NCBI RefSeq assembly: GCF_025060755.1
Contig: NZ_JANYUY010000037.1
Coordinates: 1-64,000, forward strand
Length of the DNA stretch: 64,000 bases
From: Paenibacillus doosanensis
Lineage (GTDB): Bacteria; Bacillota; Bacilli; Paenibacillales; NBRC-103111
Reading direction: 5' to 3'
Part shown: positions 34,354-43,411 of the stretch, piece by piece
How positions within the stretch are numbered: the first letter of the stretch is position 1
Layout: every line of letters starts with the position of its first letter
Notes under the pieces: model-generated
Seen by the model: only the letters and a program-made list of their open reading frames with translations
The model's database searches: none
What the model was told of the DNA's origin: nothing
Made by a program: the position numbers and the translations under genes

Positions 34354-34853
34354 GATTCATGCCTCCTGTAAGTTCTCCCTCAGGAAAACCGCATCTAAGA
34401 ATAAGCCTACCTACTCTATTTCCGCCATTGACCCATATTGCTTACAGTATCCGGAACACGTGGAAGGGCCGTGTGCCCTCCATGCTCATTAGACGGCCTA
34501 CAGAACAAAAAGTTGCGCTGCTTCCTCGCTCCGGAGCAAATAACTTATCGTCTATTATAACAGCAGGCGGCTTCTATGAACAAGGCACTTCGATATATTA
34601 CCAATTATAAGCAGGACGTCTTAAGCGGATGTATAGTTACAGCGCCCTTGGCGCAACATGTAACGGTACCTTAATGAATATGAGCTTAGGACCGGGTTAA
34701 TGAATGCCGCGGCAGCGAATGTTGTTAGCCTTCGAATTCTAAATCGCATAGCGCAGGCATACACTGTGACTATATCGGCAAAAGTCCGTTGTCGTGCCGC
34801 TCTTTGTACCTGCTACGGATTTTGCTATTCATACGTCGAAGGGAGAGGATCTT
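34354..34853. other. 500-bp intergenic region without supported gene
   Basis: The left edge holds the ribosome binding site of the zinc-finger-like gene. The right edge has GGGAGAGG (34841-34848) before the KTSC-like gene. Open frames of 60-110 codons (34359-34610, 34700-34906, 34770-35102 on the - strand) show no recognisable features. Nothing else is seen. Confidence 0.4.
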
Positions 34854-35066
34854 GTGCAATACATCCCGATCAGTTCCAAACAAATCGCCTTCGTGCATTA
34901 CGATAATCAATCTTCGCAAATGCACATCCAATATCATACTGGACAAACGAAGATTTGCAGCGGCGTCGGGCAGGAGCAGGTCCAAAGACTGCTGCAATCG
35001 GATAATCCCTACGATATCATAGTCAGATTGACCCGCCAGCTTCAGCCGGCCGGACAGCAGGTGTAG
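34854..35066 (+). CDS. Small KTSC-like domain protein
   Basis: A 70-residue protein from GTG 34854 behind GGGAGAGG. The sequence follows the KTSC pattern: ISSKQIAFVHYDNQSSQMHI, a G then V, and QRLLQSD near residue 48, corresponding to SS-x-I-x-x-V-x-Y-D, L-x-I-x-F-x-x-G and Y-x-x-L-L of that family. KTSC domains are short folds named after the lysyl-tRNA synthetase C-terminus; most are uncharacterised. The longer frame to 34794 has no ribosome binding site. A possible terminator (ATCTCC/GGAGAT, then TTATTTATTTT) lies at about 35159-35193. Confidence 0.6.
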   Translation: MQYIPISSKQIAFVHYDNQSSQMHIQYHTGQTKICSGVGQEQVQRLLQSDNPYDIIVRLTRQLQPAGQQV

Positions 35067-35454
35067 AACTCGCCTAACGGGGCTTCCCCGCGTGCGGAGC
35101 AAGCAGCATAAACGGCTTTGTCACGGTACGATTCGCATACCTGCTCTCGGGGTTCTCCCATCTCCGCTTTCGGGTGGAGATTTATTTATTTTCCAGCAAA
35201 TCCTCGGTACGGGAAGTATAGTTCTCCTGCCGCGCGGAGATAGTAGAATAATAGAAAGCAGACCTTATTGCTTCATTTTTCAGAAAAAAGAATCCAGGTA
35301 TCCGTTTTCATTAGCGGCTGCGGGATTGACCGGCTTGGTATAAAAAGGTACTCTAAAAAAAACATCAAGCGAAGACTGGCGAAAATATGCCGCCCGCGAT
35401 TTATGCGGCCGGCCGAAGAAGTATACTTTCGGATACGCAAAGGATGTGGATCGA
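35067..35454. other. Intergenic region upstream of the GH15 gene
   Basis: It contains a probable + strand terminator (ATCTCC...GGAGAT followed by TTATTTATTTT, about 35159-35193). A weak candidate promoter is TTGACC, 17 bases, TACTCT at about 35328-35356. The right end holds AAAGGAT (35439-35445) that serves the GH15 start. No gene is supported. Confidence 0.45.
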
Positions 35455-37416
35455 TTGCCAAGACATTTAGTCATCGGAAACGGAAAGTTTCTAATCAACC
35501 TAGACCGTCACACTTATATGAGAGATTTGTATTATCCCTATGTCGGACAATTGAACCATGTAGGCGGCTATCAGTGCAGAGTGGGCATATGGGTCGACGG
35601 CACGTTTTCATGGCTGAATGATCCGGAATGGAACTTTCAGCTCTCTTATACGGAAGATTCCCTGATCACCGAAGTGACCGCTTCTCACCCTCACCTGGGC
35701 ATTACTTTGTTGATCAACGACGGGGTGCATCAGCGGGAAGACATTTATCTTAAGCGGGTGCAGATTCACAATCAATGGGAAACGGTCCGCGAGGTGCGCG
35801 TCTTCTTCAATCAAGATTTGGTTATCAACGAAACCGAAGTCGGCGACACAGCCGCTTATTACCCGGTGAATCATACCGTGTTTCATTATAAAAAAGACCG
35901 CTATTTCATGTTCAGCGGCAGCACGGGACCCGAAGGCATCTACCAGTATACGACCGGAGTCAAACGGTTCTACAATGCCGAAGGTACCTGGCGCGACGCG
36001 GAGGACGGCCATCTGATGGGCAACGCGATCGCCCAAGGCTCGGTAGACAGCACGATCAGCTTCCGCCTTCACGTTCCGCCTCATTCGGACGAGACGATGT
36101 ATTATTGGATGACGGTCGGCAAAAATCTCGAAGAAGTCAAAAAGCTCGACGCCTACGTGAAGGAAAGCCAGCCCGGCAAGCTGCTAGACCGGATCAAGGT
36201 ATACTGGCAGCGCTGGGTGAACAAATCGGAGCGCGATTACGGCGATTTGAGCCCGGAGGTCATCTCTCTCTACAAGCAGAGCCTGCTGATCGTCCGCACG
36301 CAAACTGATGTCGGAGGAGCCATTATCGCGGCCAACGATTCGGATATCATGCAAAGCAACCGCGACCATTACAGCTATATGTGGCCGCGGGACGGCGCGC
36401 TGATCGCCTACGCGATGTCGATGGCCGGCTACCAAGGCATGATTACCCCGTTCTTCCATTTCTGCGCCAATGCGCTGTCCCCGGAAGGATACCTGCATCA
36501 TAAATACAATCCGGACGGTACTGTAGGCTCCAGCTGGCATCCTTATATTCACGGGGGTAAAATGCAGCTGCCGATCCAGGAGGACGAAACGGCCCTCGTC
36601 TTGTTCGCGCTATGGCAGGATTTCCTGAAGCACGGCGATATTGAGCTTCCGCAATCGCTGTACAGCACGCTGATCCGCCGGGCCGCCCGCTTCATGTCGA
36701 GCTATATCGACCAGGACTTGAACCTGCCGAAGCCGAGCTACGACCTGTGGGAGGAACGCTACGGCATTTATACGTTCACCGCATCCGCCGTCTACGGCGG
36801 TCTTATCTCCGCCGCCAACTTCTGCAACCTGTTCGGCGACGAGGAGCGCAGCAGCCGGTACCGCCATACCGCCGAGCGAATCAAAGCCGGGATCATGAAG
36901 CATCTGTGGGATGAGGACGAACAGCGCTTCGTTCGCGGCCTCTATCTCGAAAACGGCGAATGGGTCAAAGACCGCACCTTCGAAAGCAGCGTCTACGGCA
37001 TCTTCGAATTCGGCGTGCTTCCCGCCGACGACGAGCGCGTCGTACGAACGATGCAGGCCAACCGGGATCGGCTTACGATCCAGACCGAGGTCGGCGGCGT
37101 AGCCCGTTATTATCACGATTATTATTTCCAGCGTTCCTCGGATATCGAGAAAATCCCCGGCAACCCGTGGATCATCTGTACGCTCTGGATCGCCGAGTGG
37201 GAAATCGAGTGCGCCAAGACGTTAACCGATCTGGAATCGCCGCGGCGAACGCTCGAATGGGTCGTCAAGCACGCCATGGAGAGCGGCATATTGCCAGAGC
37301 AGCTGGACCCGTTCGACGGCAGCCCCGTTTCCGTAGCGCCGCTGACCTGGTCGCATGCGACCTACGTGCTTGCCGTCGTCAAATATATGGAGAAGTTTAA
37401 AAAGCTGGCCGGTTAG
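35455..37416 (+). CDS. Glycoside hydrolase family 15 (glucoamylase-like)
   Basis: A 653-residue enzyme of the GH15 (alpha/alpha)6-barrel type, with an N-terminal beta-sandwich domain (residues 1-260: LVIGNGKFLINLDRH, YYPYVGQLNHVGG). The catalytic domain has MWPRDGALIAYAM (near 315), QEDETALVLFALW, the general acid Glu in YDLWEERYGIYTFT (near 445) and the general base Glu in GILPEQLDPFDG (near 615). Such enzymes release glucose from alpha-1,4 or alpha-1,6 glucans or trehalose-type substrates. There is no signal peptide, so it should act inside the cell on glycogen or imported dextrins. AAAGGAT is spaced for TTG 35455; GTG at 35446 is too near. Confidence 0.88.
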   Translation: MPRHLVIGNGKFLINLDRHTYMRDLYYPYVGQLNHVGGYQCRVGIWVDGTFSWLNDPEWNFQLSYTEDSLITEVTASHPHLGITLLINDGVHQREDIYLKRVQIHNQWETVREVRVFFNQDLVINETEVGDTAAYYPVNHTVFHYKKDRYFMFSGSTGPEGIYQYTTGVKRFYNAEGTWRDAEDGHLMGNAIAQGSVDSTISFRLHVPPHSDETMYYWMTVGKNLEEVKKLDAYVKESQPGKLLDRIKVYWQRWVNKSERDYGDLSPEVISLYKQSLLIVRTQTDVGGAIIAANDSDIMQSNRDHYSYMWPRDGALIAYAMSMAGYQGMITPFFHFCANALSPEGYLHHKYNPDGTVGSSWHPYIHGGKMQLPIQEDETALVLFALWQDFLKHGDIELPQSLYSTLIRRAARFMSSYIDQDLNLPKPSYDLWEERYGIYTFTASAVYGGLISAANFCNLFGDEERSSRYRHTAERIKAGIMKHLWDEDEQRFVRGLYLENGEWVKDRTFESSVYGIFEFGVLPADDERVVRTMQANRDRLTIQTEVGGVARYYHDYYFQRSSDIEKIPGNPWIICTLWIAEWEIECAKTLTDLESPRRTLEWVVKHAMESGILPEQLDPFDGSPVSVAPLTWSHATYVLAVVKYMEKFKKLAG

Positions 37417-37431
37417 CGCATCACCCGGAAC

Positions 37432-37467
37432 AAACCTGGCGTAACGGAATCCGTTATGGCCGGGTTT
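37432..37467 (+). terminator. Possible terminator of the GH15 gene
   Basis: AAACCTGGC (37432-37440) pairs with GCCGGGTTT (37459-37467), with an inner GTAACGGA/TCCGTTAT stem. The T-run is only three bases long. Confidence 0.5.
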
Positions 37468-37543
37468 GCCGTGCTGCGCCGTCACTGGAACTCAAAATCC
37501 TCCCGCCAATCGAGGCCTTGGCTTCGAAGCGGCTTCGGGTATG

Positions 37544-37592
37544 CAAAAACAAAGCTTGCATGGGCTAATCGCCTTGCCATGCCAAGCTTTGT
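37544..37592 (-). terminator. Terminator of the DHA2 exporter gene
   Basis: ACAAAGCTTGCATGG (37549-37563) pairs with CCATGCCAAGCTTTGT (37577-37592). On the - strand it is followed by TTTTTGC. Confidence 0.75.
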
Positions 37593-37611
37593 CGTGAGTG
37601 CGGCGCTGCAG

Positions 37612-39168
37612 TTAGCGGGCGGACGGCTGCCTTGCCCCAAGCTTCGCTTGCTCTCCGCCGGGAGCGAGCACCATCCTTTCCCGGCTCATGCAGCAGATGA
37701 AAACAAGCGTCAGCACCGCCGGAAGCAGCGCCCATAGAAACGTTTGCGCAATGGAAGAGGACAAGCCTTGAGCGATGGGCTGCAGCAGCTGCGGCGCAAT
37801 CGCGCTTCTCGTCTCCGGCGACAACAGCGCGCGGGGGTCCTCCAGGCTGATGCCGGTTTGCCCGGCCTGCGCCCCGAGCGTCCCGGCCAGGTAGGAGGCA
37901 AACTCATTGCGCTGGATGATGCCGAATACCGTAATGCCGACAGTCATGCCGAGCGAGCGCAGGAAAGCCATCGTCGAGTTGGCCGAGCCGCGCTGAGCCG
38001 CTTCGAACTTGTGCATGACGGCCATGCCGAGCACGGAGAACGATGCGCCCGTCCCCAGTCCGACAAGCACCATATACAGCGTCAGCAAATACCGCGGCGT
38101 CTCGGGAGTCAGGGTAGCGAGCAAGGCGACTCCGGCGATAAAAACAACGGAGAAGATCAGCATGACGTCGCGGTAGCTGAGCTTGCCCGAACCGGCCAGG
38201 AAACCGCCGAGCTGCGCCGTGACGACGCTCCCCAGCATCATAGGCAGCAGAATGAGACCGGAACCGGTCGCGCTGCCTCCCATAACCCCCTGAACGTAGA
38301 TAGGAATATATACGGTCGCCACGATAAAGGCCGCTCCGTAGAATAATCCGACGACATTGCTCATGGCGAACAGCCGGCTGCGGAACATCGCAAACGAAAT
38401 GATCGGCTCCTTGGCCTTCGTTTCTATATATAGAAACAATGCGAACAGCGCGATAAATCCTCCGAGCAACCCGAGCATTTCCGCCGAGTCCCAAGCATAC
38501 TGCTTGCCGCCGAGCTCCAGTCCGAACATCAGGCAGACAATGGCGCCGACCAGCGTTGCCGCGCCCCACCAATCGATTTTTTGCCGGACATGCTGCAGCG
38601 ATTCCTTATAAAAAAGCGTAACGAGCAGAAGCGCCAGCAGCCCTAACGGAATGTTCACATAGAATACCCAATGCCAGTTGATATAATCGGTAATATAGGC
38701 TCCGAGCAGCGGCCCGAAAATGCTGGATAGACCGAAGACGGCCCCGAACATGCCCGACATCTTCCCCCGCTTCTCCGGCGGAAACACGTCGAAGACAATC
38801 GTGAACGCGATCGGCACGAGCGCCCCGCCCCCGATGCCCTGAATTGCGCGGTAAATGCTGAGCTGGACGATCGTCTGGGCCGTTCCGCACAAGATCGAGC
38901 CAAGTAAAAAGAGGATGAGACCGAAGATGAAAAAGCGCTTGCGGCCATACATATCGGAGAGCTTCCCGAATATCGGCATCCCCGCCATTTCGGCGACCAT
39001 GTAAGCAGAAGTAACCCAGACGAATTTATCGAGTCCTCCCAGATCGGCCACAATCGTTCCCATCGCCGTAGCGACAATCGTATTGTCCATGGCAGCCATC
39101 AGAATACCGAGCAGCAGCCCCGTTACGACATAACCGAGCCGATTCGTATTAGAGCTGCTTGATTTCAT
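37612..39168 (-). CDS. MFS transporter, DHA2 (EmrB/QacA) family
   Basis: A 518-residue drug/H+ antiporter with 14 predicted helices. Markers are LLLGILMAAMDNTIVATAM in helix 1 (D1 motif LDxTIVNVALP type), GKLSDMYGRKRFFIFG after helix 2 (motif A), RAIQGIGGGALVPIAFTI in helix 4 and FGLSSIFGPLLGAYI in helix 5 (motif C). The substrate is unknown; toxins, bile-like compounds and lipophilic drugs are usual. Its start overlaps the end of the bactofilin-like gene by 20 bases, so the two are probably one transcript. The ATG at 39168 follows AAAGGGG. Confidence 0.88.
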   Translation of the reverse strand: MKSSSSNTNRLGYVVTGLLLGILMAAMDNTIVATAMGTIVADLGGLDKFVWVTSAYMVAEMAGMPIFGKLSDMYGRKRFFIFGLILFLLGSILCGTAQTIVQLSIYRAIQGIGGGALVPIAFTIVFDVFPPEKRGKMSGMFGAVFGLSSIFGPLLGAYITDYINWHWVFYVNIPLGLLALLLVTLFYKESLQHVRQKIDWWGAATLVGAIVCLMFGLELGGKQYAWDSAEMLGLLGGFIALFALFLYIETKAKEPIISFAMFRSRLFAMSNVVGLFYGAAFIVATVYIPIYVQGVMGGSATGSGLILLPMMLGSVVTAQLGGFLAGSGKLSYRDVMLIFSVVFIAGVALLATLTPETPRYLLTLYMVLVGLGTGASFSVLGMAVMHKFEAAQRGSANSTMAFLRSLGMTVGITVFGIIQRNEFASYLAGTLGAQAGQTGISLEDPRALLSPETRSAIAPQLLQPIAQGLSSSIAQTFLWALLPAVLTLVFICCMSRERMVLAPGGEQAKLGARQPSAR

Positions 39169-39877
39169 TGATTTGGGCCCCTTTGTCGCGGTCCATCGAA
39201 TGCTTGTATTCGACCCTTTGAATCACGCAGCCCGGTCCTATCGTAATTCGGTTGCCGCGAACGGTTTGCGCTACCGTATGCTCCAAATAAATTTCATCGC
39301 CCTCGATCGTATCGGCTTTTAGCTGCTTGGAGGCGAATTTGGGAAGAAAAGGATTCAAAAAAGACTTGAGGCCGCTTCTGCGCACCATAATCTTCTCTCC
39401 GCCGATTTCTTCAGCCTGGCAAGGCCAGTACATCGTCACGTCGATAATACCGCCGCTCAGCAAACCTCCGATCCGGAACCCGCCCTGCACTATCACCGTC
39501 TCGGCTTCACAGTCTCCTTCTACGTTAATCCCCCCCTCGACGTCAACGATCTCCCCGTTCAGGCTACCGCCGACCGTTGTCGAGCCTTTGCCCTTCAATT
39601 GCCGGAAACCGGCATCGCCGTCGATCTTCGTTTCGCCGTTCACTTCAAGCGTATCTGAAATCCGGACCGCGCCGTGAATCCGGACAGAGCCGTTAATCGA
39701 GGCCTTCTCGGCTTGAAGGCTCCCGCGTACTTCGCTCTTGCCGTTCGTCCCAAACTCCACGCAATCAATATCGCTCAATAACTTTCCGTAGCCGTCGATG
39801 CGCACTTGGCGAAAGCGGCCTCCGCCGGACGAACCGCTGCCTGCGATAACCAAATCCTGTTCATTTCCATATTCCAT
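39149..39877 (-). CDS. Bactofilin-like polymer-forming protein
   Basis: A 242-residue protein rich in Gly and beta-strand repeats of the bactofilin type: GSSGGGRFRQVRIDGYGKL, SVRIHGAVRISDTLEVNGET, GSTTVGGSLNGEIVDVEGG, INVEGDCEAETVIVQGGFRI. Short six-residue strands wind into a right-handed beta helix that polymerises. Paired bactofilins in Bacillus (YhbE/YhbF) affect flagellar assembly; this protein is longer, with an extra 80-residue C-terminal part. The ATG at 39877 follows GGAGGG by 7 bases; the ATG at 39892 overlaps it. The overlap with a DHA2 exporter downstream is unusual for a cytoskeletal gene. Confidence 0.8.
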   Translation of the reverse strand: MEYGNEQDLVIAGSGSSGGGRFRQVRIDGYGKLLSDIDCVEFGTNGKSEVRGSLQAEKASINGSVRIHGAVRISDTLEVNGETKIDGDAGFRQLKGKGSTTVGGSLNGEIVDVEGGINVEGDCEAETVIVQGGFRIGGLLSGGIIDVTMYWPCQAEEIGGEKIMVRRSGLKSFLNPFLPKFASKQLKADTIEGDEIYLEHTVAQTVRGNRITIGPGCVIQRVEYKHSMDRDKGAQINEIKQL

Positions 39878-40428
39878 TGTTAATCCCTCCATTATCCGAT
39901 TCTAAAGCTTCTGGTCATATTGTTTCTAAAAATGGGGTGAACTACGACGACTTTCTTCTGCGGTGACGTCGTTCGATCTCCTATAGGACTTTCACTCGCC
40001 ATCCCACTAACAAAACAATGTTTCGTTATTCATTCATACGAAGCCGGGGCGCTCCTTGTTCCTCGATAATTCATTTTTCAGATCCAATGCGGTTGTCTTC
40101 ATCTTATTTGGCGATTCGTCTTCGTTAACCCTCTCTCTTCACACTCCCGATTGCGGCAACTTATACTTCCGCCCCCTTCCTTCATCCTCATTCCGGCGCT
40201 GCCGCGACATTTTCTTTATAAACGGATTATAAACGATCCCTACTGACAGCTTTATGGCAGCATTCCCATCGCTTGTTTGCAAATATATAATCAATGATCA
40301 TCTTTCGATGGAATTTAGTGTAACATAACACTGTTACGTTGTAAATAAAAAAATAAAAAGCTCCATTTCAGAGCTTTTTCCATGCTGCATCCCCTTGGGC
40401 GATACGCCGATTATTATGCCGCCGACCT
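39878..40428. other. 551-bp intergenic region; gcvH terminator and an inverted repeat
   Basis: The right end holds the gcvH terminator (see separate entry). A short inverted repeat GTAAC (40320-40324) and GTTAC (40333-40337) lies in an AT-rich stretch. The rest is unusually C/T-rich on the + strand (about 39950-40230) and shows no gene, RNA family or coding bias that I recognise. The promoter of the bactofilin gene is expected at its left end. Confidence 0.4.
40344..40378 (-). terminator. Terminator of gcvH
   Basis: AAAAGCTC (40356-40363) pairs with GAGCTTTT (40371-40378). On the - strand the stem is followed by TTTTATTTTTTTATTT. Confidence 0.85.
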
Positions 40429-40812
40429 TTATTCGTGCCCGTAGGTCGCTTCATACTTGGCCGCATCCCACAACCGGTCCAGCTCCGACGAATCGGATAT
40501 TTCGAGCACAATCATCCATCCGCCGTCATACGGCGACATATTGATCGCCCCCGGGTTATTCTGCAGCGAACGGTTAATATCGATCACCTTTCCCGACAGC
40601 GGAGCATACATTTCCGAGACGGTTTTCACCGATTCCATGCTGCCGAACGGCTCTCCCGCCTTCAACTCGTCCCCTACTTCCGGAAGCTCCGCGAAGACGA
40701 TCATCCCGAGCTCTTCCTGGGCAAAATCGGTCATCCCGACGATTGCCCGGTTTCCCTCCACGCGAACCCATTCGTGATTTTCGCTGTATTTCAAATGCTC
40801 CTTTATATCCAC
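40429..40812 (-). CDS. gcvH: Glycine cleavage system H protein
   Basis: A 127-residue lipoyl carrier that shuttles the aminomethyl group of glycine between the P, T and L proteins. In Firmicutes it also passes lipoyl groups to other dehydrogenases. It has the lipoyl Lys in GSMESVKTVSEMYAPLSG (Lys near residue 62) and the usual N-terminal HEWVRVEG and C-terminal GGWMIVLEI. The start is GTG at 40812, 8 bases after AGGAGG. gcvT and gcvP are not adjacent, as is normal in Bacillus, where gcvH stands alone. Confidence 0.95.
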   Translation of the reverse strand: MDIKEHLKYSENHEWVRVEGNRAIVGMTDFAQEELGMIVFAELPEVGDELKAGEPFGSMESVKTVSEMYAPLSGKVIDINRSLQNNPGAINMSPYDGGWMIVLEISDSSELDRLWDAAKYEATYGHE

Positions 40813-40909
40813 TAGCCCTTCCTCCTGCCTCATAAATAAAATCCCTCTAGCTGCAAGTATAGCAGACTAAAGGGAGTTTTAAAAATTCCTGTTCGATAAG
40901 AACCCGGTA

Positions 40910-41458
40910 TTATTTCGCAACCAGATGGCTGTCGCCTTTCTTCCAGTTCATCGGGCACAGACCGCCGGATTGCAATGCTTCCAGTACGCGGAACGTTTCT
41001 TCTACGCTGCGGCCTACGTCGTTATGATTTACTACTTGATATTTCAATTCGCCTTCCGGATTGATGATGAACAAACCGCGAAGAGCGACGCCTTCTTCTT
41101 CGATCAGCACGCCGTAATCGCGCGCTACTTTCTTAGTCAAGTCGGAAGCCAGCGGGAAGCTTAATTTACCCAAGCCGTTATGCTCGATCGGAGTATTGAT
41201 CCATGCGCGGTGGGAATGAATGCTGTCGGTGGATACGCCGAGCACTTCCGTGTTCAATTTTTTGAAATCTTCATATGCTCCGCTCAAAGCGGTAATTTCC
41301 GTCGGGCATACAAAGGTGAAATCAAGCGGATAGAAGAACAATACCAACCATTTGCCTTTATAATCGGACAAGGAAACTTTGCCGAAATCTTGGCCGTTGC
41401 CGCTTGCCGTTTCCATTGTAAAATCCGGTGCTTGTTTGCCTACCAAACGTTCTGCCAT
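40910..41458 (-). CDS. 2-Cys peroxiredoxin (AhpC/Prx1 type)
   Basis: A 182-residue thiol peroxidase that reduces hydrogen peroxide and organic peroxides. The peroxidatic Cys is in FYPLDFTFVCPTE (near residue 50), with Thr and Pro at the conserved positions. The resolving Cys is in SGGLCPMNW (near 170), and the C-terminus is GDSHLVAK. No ahpF is beside it, so its reductant would be thioredoxin or an AhpF encoded elsewhere. The ATG at 41458 follows GGGAGG. A promoter at 41500-41528 and a perfect PerR box at 41548-41562 lie upstream, so it should be derepressed by peroxide. Confidence 0.92.
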   Translation of the reverse strand: MAERLVGKQAPDFTMETASGNGQDFGKVSLSDYKGKWLVLFFYPLDFTFVCPTEITALSGAYEDFKKLNTEVLGVSTDSIHSHRAWINTPIEHNGLGKLSFPLASDLTKKVARDYGVLIEEEGVALRGLFIINPEGELKYQVVNHNDVGRSVEETFRVLEALQSGGLCPMNWKKGDSHLVAK

Positions 41459-41499
41459 CTGCTTATATCCTCCCTTAATACTTGTCATTTACATGTAAA

Positions 41500-41528
41500 A
41501 TCGTATCATTCGACAAATCGAAAGTCAA
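41500..41528 (-). promoter_or_regulatory. Sigma-A promoter of the peroxiredoxin gene
   Basis: On the - strand, -35 TTGACT (41528-41523) and -10 TACGAT (41505-41500) are 17 bases apart. Confidence 0.65.
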
Positions 41529-41547
41529 GATTATAACAATTCTTATT

Positions 41548-41562
41548 TTATAATAATTATAA
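41548..41562. promoter_or_regulatory. PerR box upstream of the peroxiredoxin gene
   Basis: TTATAATAATTATAA matches the PerR consensus TTATAATnATTATAA at every position. A degenerate second copy (TTATAACAATTCTTA, 41531-41545) follows. In Bacillus, PerR represses ahpC, katA and others until iron-catalysed oxidation. The box lies just upstream of the -35 at 41523-41528, near a possible alternative TATAAT at 41530-41535. Confidence 0.85.
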
Positions 41563-41590
41563 TTAACTGAACACAGGCCGCCAATGGAGA

Positions 41591-41627
41591 AAGACTCTTG
41601 ACCACCCTCGACGGATGGAAGAGTCTT
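41591..41627 (-). terminator. Possible terminator of leuB
   Basis: AAGACTCTT (41591-41599) pairs perfectly with AAGAGTCTT (41619-41627). On the - strand it is followed by TCTCC, a weak U-tract. Confidence 0.5.
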
Positions 41628-41652
41628 CTCATGACGGCTGCCAGTCAGCCGA

Positions 41653-42732
41653 TTATTTTCTAATTGCGTTCACAATCAAATCGCCCATAGCCGTTGTGCC
41701 GATAGCTTTGCTCTTATCGACGGCAATGTCGCCCGTGCGGTGGCCTGCGTCGAGCACTTCCTTCACCGCGCGCTCGATAGCTTCAGCCGCATCGTGGTAG
41801 CCGAACGTGAGGCGGAACATCAAAGCGACGGAAAGAATCGTCGCGATCGGATTCGCTACGCCTTGACCCGCGATGTCCGGAGCGGAACCGTGCACCGGCT
41901 CGTACAATCCGAAGGCGCCTTCGCCGAGCGATGCGGACGACAGCATACCGATCGATCCTGTCAGCATAGCCGCTTCGTCGCTCAGAATGTCTCCGAACAT
42001 GTTCTCGGTTACGATAACGTCGAAGCTGGACGGACGGCGCAGCAATTGCATCGCGCAGTTGTCGACCAGTACATGCTCCAGCTCTACATCCGGATAATCC
42101 GGAGCGATGCGGTTCACCGTTTCTCTCCATAAGCGGGAAGTCTCAAGCACGTTGGCTTTATCGACGGAAGCCAGCTTCTTGCGGCGGGTGCGGGCAATTT
42201 CAAACGCTTGACGCACGATGCGCTCTACTTCCTGCACGTTGTATACGCAAGTATCGACGGCTTCTTCACCGTGTGCGCCTTCGCGGCGGAGCTTCTCGCC
42301 GAAATAGATGCCGCCGGTCAATTCGCGAACAACGATCAGATCCGTGCCTTCCAGCACTTCCGGCTTCAGCGTGGAAGCGTCTTTCAGACAGTCGAAGATA
42401 ACAGCCGGACGAATGTTCGAGAACAAGCCCAGCGCCTTGCGGATGCCGAGAAGACCGGTTTCCGGACGAAGCTCTTTCGAGTTATTGTCCCATTTCGGTC
42501 CGCCTACAGCGCCCAGCAGGACGGCATCCGCTTTTTTACACAGATCCAGCGTTTCCTGCGGAAGCGGCGTTCCTTTCTCGTCGATGGCGATACCGCCGAA
42601 CAAGCCGTGCTCGGTTTCAAAACCGTATCCGAATACCTCTTCGGTTTTTTTCAATACTTTTTCCGCTTCAGCGATAACCTCGGGTCCGATTCCGTCCCCT
42701 GCGATTACGGCGATTTTTTTTACGTCTGCCAT
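41653..42732 (-). CDS. leuB: 3-isopropylmalate dehydrogenase
   Basis: Oxidatively decarboxylates 3-isopropylmalate to 2-oxoisocaproate with NAD+, the third step of leucine synthesis. The 359-residue protein has [14 protein letters not shown] at the N-terminus, [16 protein letters not shown] near 85, the substrate Arg in [16 protein letters not shown] and the catalytic Lys/Asp region [15 protein letters not shown] and [14 protein letters not shown]. It starts at ATG 42732, 7 bases after GGAGT; a GTG at 42741 is too close. It stands alone here, with ilvBNC 2.4 kb away on the same strand and leuA, leuC and leuD absent from the window. Confidence 0.95.
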   Translation of the reverse strand: MADVKKIAVIAGDGIGPEVIAEAEKVLKKTEEVFGYGFETEHGLFGGIAIDEKGTPLPQETLDLCKKADAVLLGAVGGPKWDNNSKELRPETGLLGIRKALGLFSNIRPAVIFDCLKDASTLKPEVLEGTDLIVVRELTGGIYFGEKLRREGAHGEEAVDTCVYNVQEVERIVRQAFEIARTRRKKLASVDKANVLETSRLWRETVNRIAPDYPDVELEHVLVDNCAMQLLRRPSSFDVIVTENMFGDILSDEAAMLTGSIGMLSSASLGEGAFGLYEPVHGSAPDIAGQGVANPIATILSVALMFRLTFGYHDAAEAIERAVKEVLDAGHRTGDIAVDKSKAIGTTAMGDLIVNAIRK

Positions 42733-42996
42733 TAGGTTCACTCCTACAATTTAGGTATTATATCTTTTGTACCACATTTAACCCTGTATGACAAAGATAT
42801 AAAAGCTATCATTGTCATAGGGAACGCCTATAACCATACGAAACGTTCGTTCCCGGCCCTTCGAATAGGCTGGACAATGCAAAATAGTCCTCCTTAATAG
42901 CCCTCTCCTGGAAGATGAGCTATTAAGAGAACCTATATGCCTGCCTGGTTCCATTCGCGGCTTGCCTGATCTTGTTCCGGCGCCCTTCCGTTTCCT
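42733..42996. other. leuB promoter region with a 9-bp inverted repeat
   Basis: A TATAAT-like -10 for leuB is at about 42754-42762 on the - strand. CTTAATAGC (42893-42901) is matched by GCTATTAAG (42919-42927) around 17 bases. It has no T-run, so it may be an operator or an RNA structure rather than a terminator for the gerPF-like gene. GGGAACG (about 42821) and CGTTCCC (about 42848) form another distant repeat. Confidence 0.45.
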
Positions 42997-43224
42997 TTAC
43001 ACCACCGTTGCGCTGGAACCGTCCACCACATCCGGGTCAAGTGTGTTCGTGCTGCTTGCTTGGTTATTCGCTACGGCTCCGAAGGCGTCACCCGGCGAAA
43101 ATGCGGCAGCCCCGCCATAGTTTTTGGAGGAACTGGACAATGCGACAAAGGCGGTATCTCCGATTTGCACATTAGAGCCTTGGCTTACGCTGTTGATTTT
43201 CAGATTCCCGACAATTGAAGGCAT
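42997..43224 (-). CDS. gerPF: GerPF/GerPA-family spore germination protein
   Basis: A 75-residue protein of the GerPA/GerPF family, required in Bacillus for nutrient germinants to pass the spore coat. It starts MPSIVGNLKINSVSQGSNVQIGD, has FSPGDAFGAV in the middle and ends with SSTNTLDPDVVDGSSA, matching the family TNTLDPDV motif. Bacillus has a gerPABCDEF operon; here only this single gene is seen. An orphan GerPF-like copy is common in Paenibacillus. Expression is expected in the mother cell (sigma-K); no promoter was assigned. Confidence 0.8.
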   Translation of the reverse strand: MPSIVGNLKINSVSQGSNVQIGDTAFVALSSSSKNYGGAAAFSPGDAFGAVANNQASSTNTLDPDVVDGSSATVV

Positions 43225-43411
43225 CGCTGCATACCTCTCCCGTCATAATTTTGCTCCCTAGTACATTGTATGGGGTTTTCGCCCAAACGCTACTGCCGTT
43301 CTTCTACCCATGCCTTATATTGTTTTCTAATGAGCAAAGGATTACAATGATTCGTATGTACCCACCCTCTATTCCATTGTGTTTAGTCAAAAGTCAAAAG
43401 GAGCCTATGTT

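Noticed and set aside
42893-42927. 9-bp inverted repeat as a terminator of the gerPF-like gene
   Set aside because: No U-tract on the - strand; kept only as an unexplained repeat.
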